The notes under the pieces: generated by a model
Told to the model about the DNA's origin: nothing
What the model saw: the letters and a program-made list of their open reading frames with translations, nothing else
Database searches by the model: none
Assembly (NCBI GenBank): GCA_031308135.1
Contig: JAHLJT010000631.1
Span: forward strand, 194,175,685 to 194,239,684
Length of the DNA stretch: 64,000 nucleotides
DNA from: Acheta domesticus
Taxonomy: Eukaryota > Arthropoda > Insecta > Orthoptera > Gryllidae
Reading direction: 5' to 3'
Part shown: piece after piece, positions 10,271 to 22,015 of the stretch
How positions within the stretch are numbered: position 1 is the first letter of the stretch
Layout: every line of letters begins with the position of its first letter
Made by a program: the position numbers and the translations under genes

Positions 10271-10876
10271 TGAGACCATTTCGAACGAGACCGTGAAAGA
10301 GAGAATTCGCAAGGAGTATTACAGAAGAGCGAGACTGCAGTCTGTTCTGAACTCCAGGAATAAAATATCTGCAATTCGTAGTTTGGCAGTACCTGTAGTC
10401 GAGTACAATATTGTACGACAAACAAATTTAAACGGATCACATGATATCAGCAAACAAACCGGATATTGTTATCCGTGATTTGGAGAAAAAATTGTGTCTA
10501 CTTGTAGATGTTGCTGTGCCTTGTGATCAAAATGTTGTAACCAACGAGGCAGAGAAATGTCTTCAATACAAGAGTTTGGAAATAGAGGTCAGCCGAATGT
10601 GGGACGTAAGGTCGTCCTGATAGTTACCGGAGCTCTTGGATTTGCTTCGCAAAATTTGTGTAAGAACTTTGCTAAACTTCCAGGTCTTTCAAAAGACCGG
10701 GAAGTGCAAGAAATTGCTTCATTTGGAGCAGCCGATATTTTGCGCAATGTATTGTAGAGGAACCGACAGTCCCTCGACCTGCTTGGGTAGCTGTTTGCAA
10801 CCTGGAGGAGATTTTACATTCAGTCGACTTATAACATCTTTAGTCGTGATAAAAAGGAAAAATAATATTAATAATG
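10270..10876 (+). pseudogene. LINE 3' fragment (RT C-terminus plus 3' UTR)
   Basis: The first part reads ETVKERIRKEYYRRARLQSV and then NKISAIRSLAVPVVEY, a segment seen just after the RT domain in a group of LINEs. An internal deletion then joins it to ANKPDIVIRDLEKK...LLVDVAVPCDQN, followed by EAEKCLQYKSLEIEVSRMW. After another frame change comes VTGALGFASQNLCKNFAKL, ending ADILRNVL and a stop at 10755-10757. The 3' UTR carries ACATCTTTAGTCGTGAT and a TAA-like tail. A second copy with the same order is at 33203-33865 on the other strand. The PD...VD stretch recalls PD-(D/E)XK nucleases but the expected Lys is absent, so that link is only a suggestion. Three reading frames are needed, so it is non-functional. 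Confidence 0.6.
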
Positions 10877-11209
10877 GTCTTGAAAGAACTGGATCTGTAT
10901 ATTGCAGAAACATTAAATTGGTTGTTTTCCAACGCGCTCATCTTCTTTTGTACAGTGAGCCCACCTTTCCGTATCTTTCATTGCAAAAACCTCTTGTAAC
11001 ATTCCTTTACATTTTTGCAAACGTTGAATTGCTATTTGTCTAAAATTTTTGGACGCTAAGTACTGCACTGTTAGAAAAATAATTGATGGTTGTCATTGGA
11101 TATTTTTGTTATGTGCAAAAATGTTAATTCTTATTCCCGAGCACCATTAGTACATGAATGTTTGCAATGTATTGCATATCTGTATCGCAAATTTTACATT
11201 ACATTTCAT

Positions 11210-12081
11210 CAAATAAATGTTCACACTGCTACTGCTCTCTATACTGGCAACAGAGCTATCTTCACGTCCAGCGACTTAATCTCTGAAGCAATAAATGACC
11301 TGCAACAAGACTTAAATTCCTTTTCTGAATGGATAAAAAATGGAGATTACAGCTAAACACCTTAAAATGTAAAACTAAAATGTTTACATTGCGAAGAATA
11401 ATTACCCCTCTTCCATTAAAGATAAATAATTATCCGATTACATGGACCCATACATATAAATAAATCAAATAGCTAGGCGTCCTCCTGGATACTCGTCTTA
11501 CATAGAAACCTCACTATTCAAATTATATCCCTTTTAAAGTAAAAAGTCTTCTCTAAAAATTGAAAATTCTATTTCTTTACAAGTCAGTACTAAGACCCTC
11601 AATAACTTACGCAACACCAATCTGGCGATGTGCCACCTCTTCCGATATGAAGCCCTTACACACCTTCCAGAATAAAATGCTTCATACAGTTACCAACGCC
11701 CTGTGGTATATATTTAATAGACAACTTCATAGAGAACTAGACATAGAACCCATTACAAATTACATTACATTACTGTCATCCAAATTCTTTTCTATCCTTC
11801 AAACTGCTCCTTGCATCAGCCACTTTAACCTCGAAAAAAACAACATTGCTCCTACAAGAATAAAATTTTGTCTCCCAAAAGATCTGTTCCGTCCCCCGCA
11901 ACCTAGAGATTTTTTTCTCAGCACTCGCTCTATATATTGCTTTCTTATTATTACCTACAATATCACAAAATTAACAACAATCATCACAGAGGTACTCAGT
12001 GGGGATGACGTCGATCAGAATAGGTATATGATGAGCTCTAGATTACAGTTACTCGTAACTTCGAACCAGTATGGTTTATAA
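11210..12081 (+). pseudogene. Jockey-like LINE, RT C-terminal relic
   Basis: The relic starts at the palm motif region, where TALYTGN (about 11225) is preceded by VHTA in place of FADD, so the catalytic Asp pair is gone. It runs through NDLQQDLNSFSEWIKN, a frame-shifted LGVLLDTRLT segment (about 11475) and then the long frame from 11560. That frame reads LKILFLYKSVLRPSITYATPIW and LDIEPITNYITLLSSKFF, typical of the Jockey-clade region after the RT (family knowledge). It parallels the tail of the element at 55782-58410 (SVLRP...YATPIW against VLRPTHTYACPIW). Several frameshifts and stops make it dead. The last ~60 codons, to the TAA at 12079-12081, do not align to anything I recognise. Confidence 0.6.
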
Positions 12082-15000
12082 TGAAGATAAAAGCTAGTAC
12101 TCACCTGTAAAGTGGCATTTTAATTTATCTGGTTAAATAGAAAATGTACGCATGTAGAAAATTACTTGTTCGCAGTTATCACATTCCTAAATTCTGCCAC
12201 AAGCAGTTAGTGAAGAAAGGTTCAATCCAAAGTACACAGCTTGCCGTAGCCATGTGGACGTTCGTTACATAACGACATGTACTATTCACTTAAGCGGGCA
12301 TCAGTGCTTAATTTTCATTTTCTCATAAAAATCGTTCATTCTACACAATCTAATATTGTTCTAAATTATAGATACTTTTTTCTCGGTATATGTATAAAAA
12401 ACGACTCCGGCTAATACTTAGTGAAGAAAATTTTTTTCTCACCAATTTATCATTTGTGAAATAGATTTCTTTACAAATAAGTATGTAAAAGTGCTCTACA
12501 AACAGGATTTGAATTTACTTGCTCGTAAAACTAAAAATCTGAAGTTACGCACTATGTAACTTCAGGTAACTTCTTTTTCTTCGAATAGAAATATTTTAAA
12601 GACGATAATTTTGAGAATAGGAAAAATTTTGAATAGAATATAATATTTTTAGCAGAATTTGAATAAACCTTTACTTGTTCTAAAAATTCAAAATGTTTGA
12701 TTTTCCACTTAGCTGCGTGTATAATCTACCTTCGAACTTAAGTATATTTGTAATGCCAGGTAATGACAATCACAATTTCCTTCAAATTTACAGAATGAAA
12801 TTATTTGGACAATGATGAATTCTAAAATTATTTGGATAATGAACTAGTATATGTTTGTTTAAATACATTGTACATTTTTTCTATATTATTTTTAAAATGT
12901 AAAAGCTTACAGAAAAAGTACCTACATAATTTGCTAGAACGATACCCGAAAATAAATTCAACAACAAAAGATGCAGATTCTACTCGAAAATACTTCTATA
13001 AATGGAGCCACATTGAAAATGAATTATTAAATTTATAAATATGCTTGTAATATACTTTCTGATTTACTTTACTCATTGGTCTGGAAATATTTGGAATATA
13101 ATAATGTTAATAGTGTGCAATAATAACAATATATTATAATATAATTTGGAAGTGTAATAAACGTAATGGATTACTTCAAAATTTTTAATTGGTGAATTTC
13201 TAATTATGAAGTTGTAGTATTTACTTTGAACCACGCCTAATATCTACTTTTTTTTACTGATGATGCAGCTGATAACATCATAGTAGATTTCTTCACCTTG
13301 GCGAGCTCTCTTCCGACCTCCATTACACGCATTTCATATTTTCGAGAGAAAGTTTACGTGTTACGTAAAGTTTCACAGAGCAAATCAAATCAAAATGTTA
13401 ATTTTCTACCAGACTAACTTACTTCTGATGCAAATAGAGCAATCCGCCTGTCACAAAATTAAGCTGAATTTTCATCTTCGTTTGCTCTTGAAACTTGCGA
13501 GGCGCACGGACTTTTCACTTGTAGTCCCCTTGAGCCAGTTTCATAAATGAAAAGTACACATTTGCATTGCCCCTTGCAGACAAGAGTAATAATTAATATT
13601 TACAGCGTAAATATGTGAGCAGATGTTCCGTGTCACCTATGTTCTTTTCGTGGATAGAAAATGAACTGTTTGTTTTCTCGCCATACAATATTCACTCATT
13701 TATTCATTGTATAAATTGATGGAAAAGTTGTTGCTAATTATCTTACAAGAGTGCAATGATAGTTATAAAACTGAAAAACTGTGACTTTAAGTTAGTTTCT
13801 ACGAGAATAGATTACATATTTTAATGTCATGGTTTACTATTTTAATCGAATAATCTTGTTTTGTAGCATTATTCCAAAGAACTACATATCATTCGGAATG
13901 ATAGTGCTCTCAATTTAATATTATGGTTTGGTTTCCGACAAATGTGTATAGATTCCACGTTTTCACAGTTGAGAATCCATAATTTCAAGACATCAGCCCT
14001 GGAAAGGTGGATATATCCAATACCAATTCAGAGCTATTTCATATATATAGATTGTGTGGTAATTATCATAAAAGTGGCTGAGGATTTCTTAATAAATATG
14101 CATCCAACAATTTGCTACAAACATTTACTTAGGAACAAAATTCCGCACGATTTTCGTGTAATACATTCACTTATGAAATGCGCCATCTGCCCACAACTAC
14201 TTATTTAATCGGTAAAAATATGCAACTTTTTTCAGATACACATAAATCATTTAACGCTTTGAAATGACCATAAACGCAAATAATAGACAAATCTTTTGAG
14301 AAAAATGTGAAACGATTTTATGACGCTTTATTAAGTAGATTACCAGCATATATTCATCTTACCAAAGCAAAGAGGAAATTGTTCAGCTATTCGCCATTTC
14401 TGACATACTCACTTCCAATATATATTTAAAATATCGACAACTTAGTAATTCTTATTTAAAACTACTTTTCATTTCAATTTTTTTATTCATCATTCCCGTC
14501 AAAACTATTTCTCACTTTTACTGCAGATTCAAAATCGCTCAGTTCGCTTTCATGACCACACAGTTTAATTAGCCGCTCACCTTTTCAAGCCCCGGGTTGT
14601 CTAACTTCCCGGAACCCGCATAAAGGGTTCAGTGTTCTCATATAAGAATGAGAGTACTTCATCGTAATTTGATGACGTTCCAACACGTCACAATACTTAA
14701 CGATTTAATTGGAAGAGGTAGATTTGTCTTCTTTTATTAGTGGTTTTCTCAGCTTGTTATACCTCACTTCTTCCATTTTCTTTACGAGTTGTTCGACAAT
14801 TTCACATTTTCATACCATTTTACTGTTTGCCGTCTGAAATTACCATTTGGTGGGGGAGATTACAACGGTGGACTACCGAATAATCTGAAAAAACAGAAGG
14901 AAATTTTTGACATACTTAAAAAAATAATGGTACATTGAATTTGGTAGTTGTTGGTGTCTCTTCTATTGTGAATAGCGACAGTTTTGATTAGTATTTATTT

Positions 15001-15940
15001 TTGCGGTCCCTGGCTCTCACTACATACGGTTATTTCCTACATTAATTAAAGTGTATATTACCACGAAATCGTGCAAAAATGGTTACTTTGTTTCAATATA
15101 CATCTATCACTGAACGATAAATATCAGAAGTGGACGGTGGGAGCACAGATACCGTTAATGGCCTTCTGAAGAGGTTCATTCTCTCCGAAGAGGAAATAAG
15201 ATTTGGTAGAAATAAATAAAATACGCTTAGGATCGCTTATCAGAAGAAGTAAAATAAGTCTGTCTGCAATTGACCTAAATTCGAACCAGTGGGCAGATTA
15301 ATTTCTTCCCTACTAGTTTTAGTGCCCGTCTCCAACAAAAATATCGGTCTCGAGAAGATAATTTGCTTTCAAGTTGCGGAAATCCTTCGAGTGGCATGAA
15401 TTACACCAGCGATAACATCTTGATTGGAAAGGCAAATTCATCCTACAAACGTTTCATAAAATTTTCATTCAGATACACAATATGCGTTTAAGGAAAAATA
15501 ATTAAAAAATAATCTAAAAAATGTAGGATTGATATTAATTGCTCACTAATGTTATAATAATGTTTTATAAATAATAAGAGATATAGGACACCATAGTATA
15601 AATATTAAATTAATTAATCTAAAATACAATACAAATATATTGAAATTCTTTAAAATTAGGAAGAAAATAATTACAAATTACGACAGGGACTTCTATAGTG
15701 AGCGCTTGCCCATTAGAAGCATTAATATTCTACAGCTGAACATGACGCAAAAAGTTGATGTTTAAGTTTCTGATGTGGAAGAAACTATACATATTGGGAT
15801 TTTAATAATTATAACAATTTGTCGTCATTCAAGAGGAACTTTATTTCTGACCAAATTCTATAAATATTAATAAAATTTTGTATTAATTAAATTGCTTTCT
15901 TTATGTTAATTTTTCATTTTTTCCTTCTCTATGTTAGCCA
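12082..15940. other. Long AT-rich stretch, no recognisable feature
   Basis: About 3.9 kb with no convincing open frame, no tandem repeat and no recognised element. Short open frames (for example 12832-13038 and 13942-14208) have AT-driven codons and no domain. It ends at a degenerate hammerhead-like remnant (CTGAAGA at 15941, GAAAG at 15965). Confidence 0.5.
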
Positions 15941-16542
15941 CTGAAGATGGGAAATTATTTTGCCGAAAGTTAACTTTGGGCATGTTACAATACATATTAT
16001 AACTCTTATTGTTGTAGATGATTATCCCCGTCTCTCATTACGGATTGCCACAAGATTTCTGCTACCACCACGAAATTCAATTTACATAATGTTCTTCCTC
16101 AGTTACACATTTTCAGACAGCTTAAGAAATCCCATATTTCAGGTCAAGCTCTGTGCAATTATAATTCACATTTTTGAAGATGTATGCGTACGCAACGTCT
16201 TGGCGCGTGCGTATGCTGCACTTGCGTGTCGTACCCATCACGACGCACTATGACGCGAAGCCAGCGAGTATAGACTTACCGCCGGATAAATACAAGAAAA
16301 CACATACACAAAAACACATATTTGTCTGTAGTGGTTATGCAATGACGATTTCTTCGTAAAAATGTGTATAATTTTTTCATTAAATGCATTTTCAATCTCA
16401 AAACCTACCCCTCCATTTCACTACTGAAAAGTTTGCATCTAGCTGTTTCACCTTTTCTTGATAAACATTTTATCTCTTCAAAGTTCTGACATTCAATGTC
16501 CCTCCTTCTCCCTGAAATCTCATCACGAATACACACTACAGA
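15941..16542. other. No recognisable gene
   Basis: Nothing beyond the degenerate CTGAAGA...GAAAG remnant at 15941-15969. Confidence 0.4.
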
Positions 16543-16625
16543 AATTAAATTTGTTCAAAGAATTGGTCGGCCCGACCGGGATTTGAACCTGGGCCTTCCG
16601 ACCAATTCTTTGAACAAACTTAATT
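16543..16625. repeat. 28-bp inverted repeat enclosing a tRNA B-box-like loop
   Basis: The arms 16543-16570 and 16598-16625 are inverted copies (27 of 28 pairs). The 27-base loop between them, read on the minus strand, contains AGGTTCAAATCCCGGTCGGG, a good tRNA B box with its T stem. The arms contain AAGAATTGGTCGG, so the unit looks like a tRNA-SINE fragment that was duplicated in inverted orientation around its B box. Confidence 0.7.
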
Positions 16626-17464
16626 ATTAAAAACGCATTGTTATTTAGTAATAAGGTCACAATTTGTATTCTATACGACTGCGGAACATATTCTCCGAGC
16701 GTAATAACTTTCCAACAAGGTGACGGGAAAAGGTGAATATATATATACACTACAGAAAGAAGTTGCAACTGCCCGTGCGCGAGCAAGCGAGCGCTAGCAA
16801 GTCATCGCAAGCAGAGAGGGCCAGCCGGCTGTCATCGCGCGCTACGGCTCCCTTCTTTCCAATCAACATCGCTCAGTGAAATCGTAGCTCTGGCCCGAAG
16901 CATCAGATCGAGGAATGACGCTTCCTTCTATCAGCCATAAAGCCATAATATCATTCCTTCCTTTTATCGGCCATGATATCATTTCTCTATGGTTTAGTCA
17001 GCCTGCGTTGACGTTGCATAATATTCTCTTCTCCGTGTGATCCGGTAAGTGTCCTTTGCCCTTCCCACATTCCCTTCTCTCGCACCATCAGTCACCGCAT
17101 CGCGCCTTCCCTCCCCTGCCCAGCCAAGGCATTCCCAGTTAACATGCGCCAGTGCTCGCTCCTAACAACCGAAAAGCCGTATGTCTGAACGTTGTATAAT
17201 CAGCTCATTCTGCAATAAAAATGTAAAAATATGCACCTTGGCGATTACCCCGAAAAAACGAACCCAAACGCACTACAAGTATCAAATTTTGCTCTTTTCT
17301 ACTCACTGAAACCTAAACAAAATATTACTACTCAAACAAAAACTTTGTTTTGGTTCAAAGGATCAAACATTATTTAAAAAAAACATCCTCGTTTTTTATA
17401 AAAACCTGTTTTTTTTTAAATTATGGTTTAAAACAGTGTGGTTTAAACCAGCCAATTCTGTATT
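16626..17464. other. No recognisable gene
   Basis: No coding signal. A GC-richer part at 16765-16860 is unremarkable. Confidence 0.4.
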
Positions 17465-17574
17465 ATATTAAGTTGGCTGTCCGGGTGACGCCCTGAGGAA
17501 GGTCGCAGAATGGCGACCGAAACGTCGGCACCTTTGCCATGGACGCGGCGTCACCCGGACAGCCAACTTAATAT
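17465..17574. repeat. Perfect 28-bp inverted repeat (fold-back)
   Basis: The arms 17465-17492 and 17547-17574 are perfect reverse complements over 28 bases (core GGCTGTCCGGGTGACGCC). The 54-base loop holds a hammerhead-like motif annotated separately. A perfect match in otherwise decayed surroundings suggests a fairly recent origin or conversion between the arms. Confidence 0.85.
17493..17529 (+). ncRNA. Hammerhead-ribozyme-like motif within the fold-back loop
   Basis: CTGAGGA (17493-17499), one extra A, a perfect 6-bp stem GGTCGC/GCGACC with loop AGAATG, then GAAACGTC (17519-17526). GTC is the favoured hammerhead cleavage triplet. Flanking GCC (17490-17492) and GGC (17527-17529) can pair as a short stem I. 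ACGT would form a 2-bp stem III in cis or a 4-bp one between two molecules, as in the dimeric minimal hammerheads described for Penelope-like retroelements (family knowledge). The extra A between the CTGANGA box and stem II is non-canonical, so cleavage is not assured. Confidence 0.35.
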
Positions 17575-18933
17575 TGACTCCGGCCGCGGAAGCCTACGCT
17601 CTCACAGCCAATTCTGCTTTTAACACCGTGGTAAACATACCTTCGCCGTCGATGCAGCGTGTTGGGCACAGTGAACATCCTACATTACTCACGAGTGTGC
17701 GAGTGACGCCATTAAAAATGTTCCAGGGGGGCGAGCAGAGAGAGAGACAGCTTTTAGCCCCAATTATCATGATTCCGCCGCTGCGGTACAATTAATGAAC
17801 TAGCACGTCATGGCATTGTGTGAGTGCCGACTGAGAACGTAGATCACACACGTTCGAGTGCGAATAGAGCAAGTATGTCAAGAATCAGATCATTTTAGAC
17901 TCATTTAAAGAGAAGTTACTTAAGCGCGTTCTGAGAGGACTGTGAAAGGCCGGGGAAAATTACTTTAAGATATTTTTAATTGTTTTTTTAAGAGCATACA
18001 TCAGTACATAATTTTCTTTACATATGTTGTGAAGGCTTACATTCTAATTTGCTTAAATTTAAACTACAAACTAATTTGTGTGAGGAAGTCTTATCCAAGC
18101 ACATCTAAAACAATCTATTTCGAAAAATGTGACCATGAATACATATATGGACATCTCTGTTTGATTCTGGTTCTGTGAGGAATTTTCCGGAGACTGAAGG
18201 TGACTAGGTGTGGAATCTGAGGTATGGAGTGATAGAACTGGTTGAGAGATATGTTATGTACTGTTGTATGGAGTCAAATTAGATTTTTTCGTGGAGCTTT
18301 AAGCTTGTGACAAACGAAGGATCATTTGTGATAGTTCCAAGAAAATGGTTCTGGACTATTTGAAGCTTATTAAGATTAGTTTTTGGAGCGGAGATCCACT
18401 GGACAGGCTTAAAGGAGGAGTGGTCTAATGATGGTTTTGTAGATGGTTATGGCTGTTGGGAATGGTAGGTGGGAAGATCGATATTGATGAGTTTTAGATG
18501 AAGTAGCTTATTTTTTGTTTGTTGTATTTTATTATTAATGTGTTGATTCTAGTTCAGTTTAGTATCCGTATTAAGACCGAGGTATTTCACAGTACTATTT
18601 GAGGGGAGCCAGTTAATGGGTTCTTAAAGAGAATATTTTGATAGCTGTTTTTGTGGTATTTAGTTTGATTTTAAAATATGCAGTCCAACTGTCTATAAGA
18701 TTGAGATACTATTAAAAGTTTCTTTTGGATACACAGAAAACAGTTCGGCTGAGGGCATGAAGGGGGAGCGCAGTACCTGACCATGGGTCTGTCCTCTCTG
18801 ACCTCTGCATCTTGGAGAACGTAGACACGCGGCTACCAGACGCGGACGAGACTTCCCATTTGTGCGGCGGCTTTTGCAGGAACTGCGTAAATATACTTCA
18901 ATTAACACATTAAGTCTGTTGACACTAGAGAAG
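17575..18933. other. No recognisable gene
   Basis: No supported feature; short open frames only. Confidence 0.45.
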
Positions 18934-19027
18934 CTCTGACGCTGTCATCCAATCGGGAGGTTGAACGTCGTTATAGTGACGACACTATGGTGAAATTCAA
19001 GCTCTCGGTTGGAGGACAGCGTCATAG
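18934..19027. repeat. MITE-like imperfect inverted repeat
   Basis: The arms 18934-18965 and 18996-19027 (32 bases, 27 matching) surround a 30-base centre that itself contains GTCGT...ACGAC. The left arm, with GACGCTGTCATCCAATCGGG, recurs in part at 60557-60595, so this is a dispersed element. No ORF. Confidence 0.55.
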
Positions 19028-20601
19028 CTGACCAAGTATTAACGAATTTTATGTTTCAATAAAATATATATTTAAAAAAGTGTTTCAATCGAAGTATACA
19101 ATCGTAAACGTGCACTCCGTTTCGTCGACAATATCATTGACGGTGACTGTTGAAAGGAGGAGGGGGACGGCGGCGGCCGGGCGGTGGGCGAGCTCGTCAG
19201 TGCGGCGATAGCGGGAATCAAAACACCCTTAATGAGAAAAGATCCGACCGGACGCAGAGAGGCGTGATCCGAAAACTAGAACAAGGTGGCACGTGGGCAG
19301 CTGAAACGATAGCAGCGTGCGTAAACAGAATATCATCGTTGATAATAGACAACCTCCAATGTGAATAAAACAAAATGTTACAGGAGGAACGAAGAACAAT
19401 TTTTTTATGATAATAATGAACAGTTGGCTAAGTTTAGGCATTCTACATGTTTTATACAATATTATTCAATATTTATTTGTTGTAAATTTTTTCTCAAAGC
19501 AAATCACAACCCCCCCCGTGTGGCTCTTACCACATACGACATATTCTATCATCAATAAATTGTAAAAGTCACATAATTTTTTCATATTTTACTACCATAA
19601 TTTCTAGTTACCTTTGGAAATTTTCTCATTAAACTAAAGAATAAGCCAATTATGAATCATTGATACCAAAATGTAAAAATCTCCAATTCTGGCACATAGG
19701 AGGTTATTTGTATTATTATTATTACATGTCTAATCGTCCCTAGTAGGGGTAAGGTCTCCTGCGTAACACAGGGAAGTTCCCCAAGCCACTTAGATTAAAA
19801 TTCTAGGTGATAGTAGTACTTGGCAGTCTGAGTTGTACAATTATATTTTATTATTAGTCACTAATTATCTCAATTACACTCGTAAATATTACACAATCAC
19901 GTAGGAGGTTGTCCATCATCAAATACTACTTGTGCGTGACAGAACGGGTTTCGAAATAGTTTTCAAGAAAAAAATTCTAGTTTTATTTTTCAATTTATGT
20001 AAATAAATTGTTAATTTTTATTAAGAGTAGTTGAAAAGAAATAAACGTTTTTTAAGAAACTTTACAAGAAACAATGTCTATAATTCAAATATGAAGACCG
20101 TCAAAAGGTACGAGAACATTTGACTGATATAAACACGTCAAGTGTAACTTATTAGGAATTCTGTACGCAAGAAAAGCAGAATATATCCTCTCCATCATAA
20201 ATTAAGTTTCCGTCAAGGGTTTTACCCCAAAACGATTTCATATTTACATAATTTCATAACAGGCAATGATTGTATTATAGCCAACACTCTGTATTACATA
20301 ACCAGTTAGCCCTGAGAAGTAGCATTTCAAGCGTGTGCGGGATGAGGATAAAATTTCTTGGTTGTGTTGATTCCCGCATTCCCCTTTGGGTGTACCACAG
20401 GGCCTTCAGTGCGGGCGGCAGCCCAGTTGTTGACAGCAGCTTCCACCGCTTCCGGTGACGAAGGGAAAGAAAAACTCTACGGCCGCCGCGGTTGTTCTCC
20501 CACTGCCATCACCGCTTCCCTTCTCGCGCAAACACAATCCGCCTTCCCCATGCTCTCTATCCGACCCGCCACCGCGGATCGTGGTCCTCGCGCAAGCTAG
20601 C
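19028..20601. other. No recognisable gene
   Basis: A GC-rich patch at 19150-19260, then AT-rich DNA. No coding signal is recognised. Confidence 0.4.
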
Positions 20602-21147
20602 CCTTGCGCCTCCGCCTTGCGTCTCCTCCTTGCGTCTCCGCCTTGCGTCTCCGCCTTGCGTCTCCGCCTTGCGTCTCCGCCTTGCGTCTCCGCCTTGCGT
20701 CTCCGCCTTGCGTCTCCGCCTTGCGTCTCCGCCTTGCGTCTCCGCCTTGCGTCTCCGCCTTGCGTCTCCGCCTTGCGTCTCCGCCTTGCGTCTCCGCCTT
20801 GCGTCTCCGCCTTGCGTCTCCGCCTTGCGTCTCCGCCTTGCGTCTCCGCCTTGCGTCTCCGCCTTGCGTCTCCGCCTTGCGTCTCCGCCTTGCGTCTCCG
20901 CCTTGCGTCTCCGCCTTGCGTCTCCGCCTTGCGTCTCCGCCTTGCGTCTCCGCCTTGCGTCTCCGCCTTGCGTCTCCGCCTTGCGTCTCCGCCTTGCGTC
21001 TCCGCCTTGCGTCTCCGCCTTGCGTCTCCGCCTTGCGTCTCCGCCTTGCGTCTCCGCCTTGCGTCTCCGCCTTGCGTCTCCGCCTTGCGTCTCCGCCTTG
21101 CGTCTCCGCCTTGCGTCTCCGCCTTGCGTCTCCGCCTTGCATCTCCG
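20602..21147. repeat. 13-bp minisatellite, 42 copies
   Basis: Unit CCTTGCGTCTCCG. The interval is exactly 42 x 13 bases, with single-base variants only in the first units and the last unit. As 13 is not a multiple of 3, each strand reads as a 13-residue peptide repeat in every frame (for example ASPPCVSALRLRL on plus), which explains the very long overlapping open frames here. One strand is pyrimidine-rich. Confidence 0.95.
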
Positions 21148-21257
21148 CCTTCGGCCTCTACCATCTGGCCTCGGCCTTCGCATTTGGGCCTTCGCCTTCG
21201 ACCTTTGTCTTCGGATCTTTGTCTTCGGACCTTTGCCTTCGGACCTTTGCCTTCGGA
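21148..21257. repeat. Diverged junction and first 14-bp units
   Basis: A degenerate CCTTCGxCYT stretch passes into about four 14-bp units of the type CCTTTGCCTTCGGA (about 21202-21257), the same unit as at 21785-21952. Confidence 0.8.
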
Positions 21258-21750
21258 CCTTTGCCTCCTTCGAACCTTTGCCTCCTTCGAACCTTTGCCT
21301 CCTTCGAACCTTTGCCTCCTTCGAACCTTTGCCTCCTTCGAACCTTTGCCTCCTTCGAACCTTTGCCTCCTTCGAACCTTTGCCTCCTTCGAACCTTTGC
21401 CTCCTTCGAACCTTTGCCTCCTTCGAACCTTTGCCTCCTTCGAACCTTTGCCTCCTTCGAACCTTTGCCTCCTTCGAACCTTTGCCTCCTTCGAACCTTT
21501 GCCTCCTTCGAACCTTTGCCTCCTTCGAACCTTTGCCTCCTTCGAACCTTTGCCTCCTTCGAACCTTTGCCTCCTTCGAACCTTTGCCTCCTTCGAACCT
21601 TTGCCTCCTTCGAACCTTTGCCTCCTTCGAACCTTTGCCTCCTTCGAACCTTTGCCTCCTTCGAACCTTTGCCTCCTTCGAACCTTTGCCTCCTTCGAAC
21701 CTTTGCCTCCTTCGAACCTTTGCCTCCTTCGAACCTTTGCCTCCTTCGAA
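21258..21750. repeat. 17-bp minisatellite, 29 copies
   Basis: Unit CCTTTGCCTCCTTCGAA, exactly 29 x 17 bases with almost no variation. It equals the neighbouring 14-bp unit plus a TCC insertion and one substitution, so it probably arose from that unit and then amplified. Open frames repeat LCLLRTFASFEPLPPSN and are a by-product. Confidence 0.95.
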
Positions 21751-22015
21751 CCTTTGCCGCCTTCGGACCTTTGCCGCCTTCGGACCTTTGCCTTCGGACC
21801 TTTGCCTTCGAACCTTTGCCTTCGGACCTTTGCCTTCGGACCTTTGCCTTCGGACCTTTGCCTTCGGACCTTTGCCTTCGGACCTTTGCCTTCGGACCTT
21901 TGCCTTCGGACCTTTGCCTTCGGACCTTTGCCTTCGGACCTTTGCCTTCGGACCTTCGCCTTCGGGCCTTCGCCTTCGGGCCTTCGCCTTCGGGACTTCG
22001 CCTTCGGGCCTTCAT
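21751..22015. repeat. 14-bp minisatellite, 12 copies plus variants
   Basis: Unit CCTTTGCCTTCGGA, twelve units at 21785-21952. On the left are two variant units with an inserted GCC/CGCC (21751-21784). On the right are about four units of the variant CCTTCGCCTTCGGG (21953 onward). Confidence 0.9.

Noticed and set aside
15941..15969. Fourth complete hammerhead-like motif
   Set aside because: CTGAAGA is present but stem II is weak and the 3' box reads GAAAGTTA instead of GAAACGTH; at best a decayed relic.
20602..21750. CRISPR-like array
   Set aside because: Units are directly adjacent with no unique spacers and the genome is eukaryotic; these are minisatellites.
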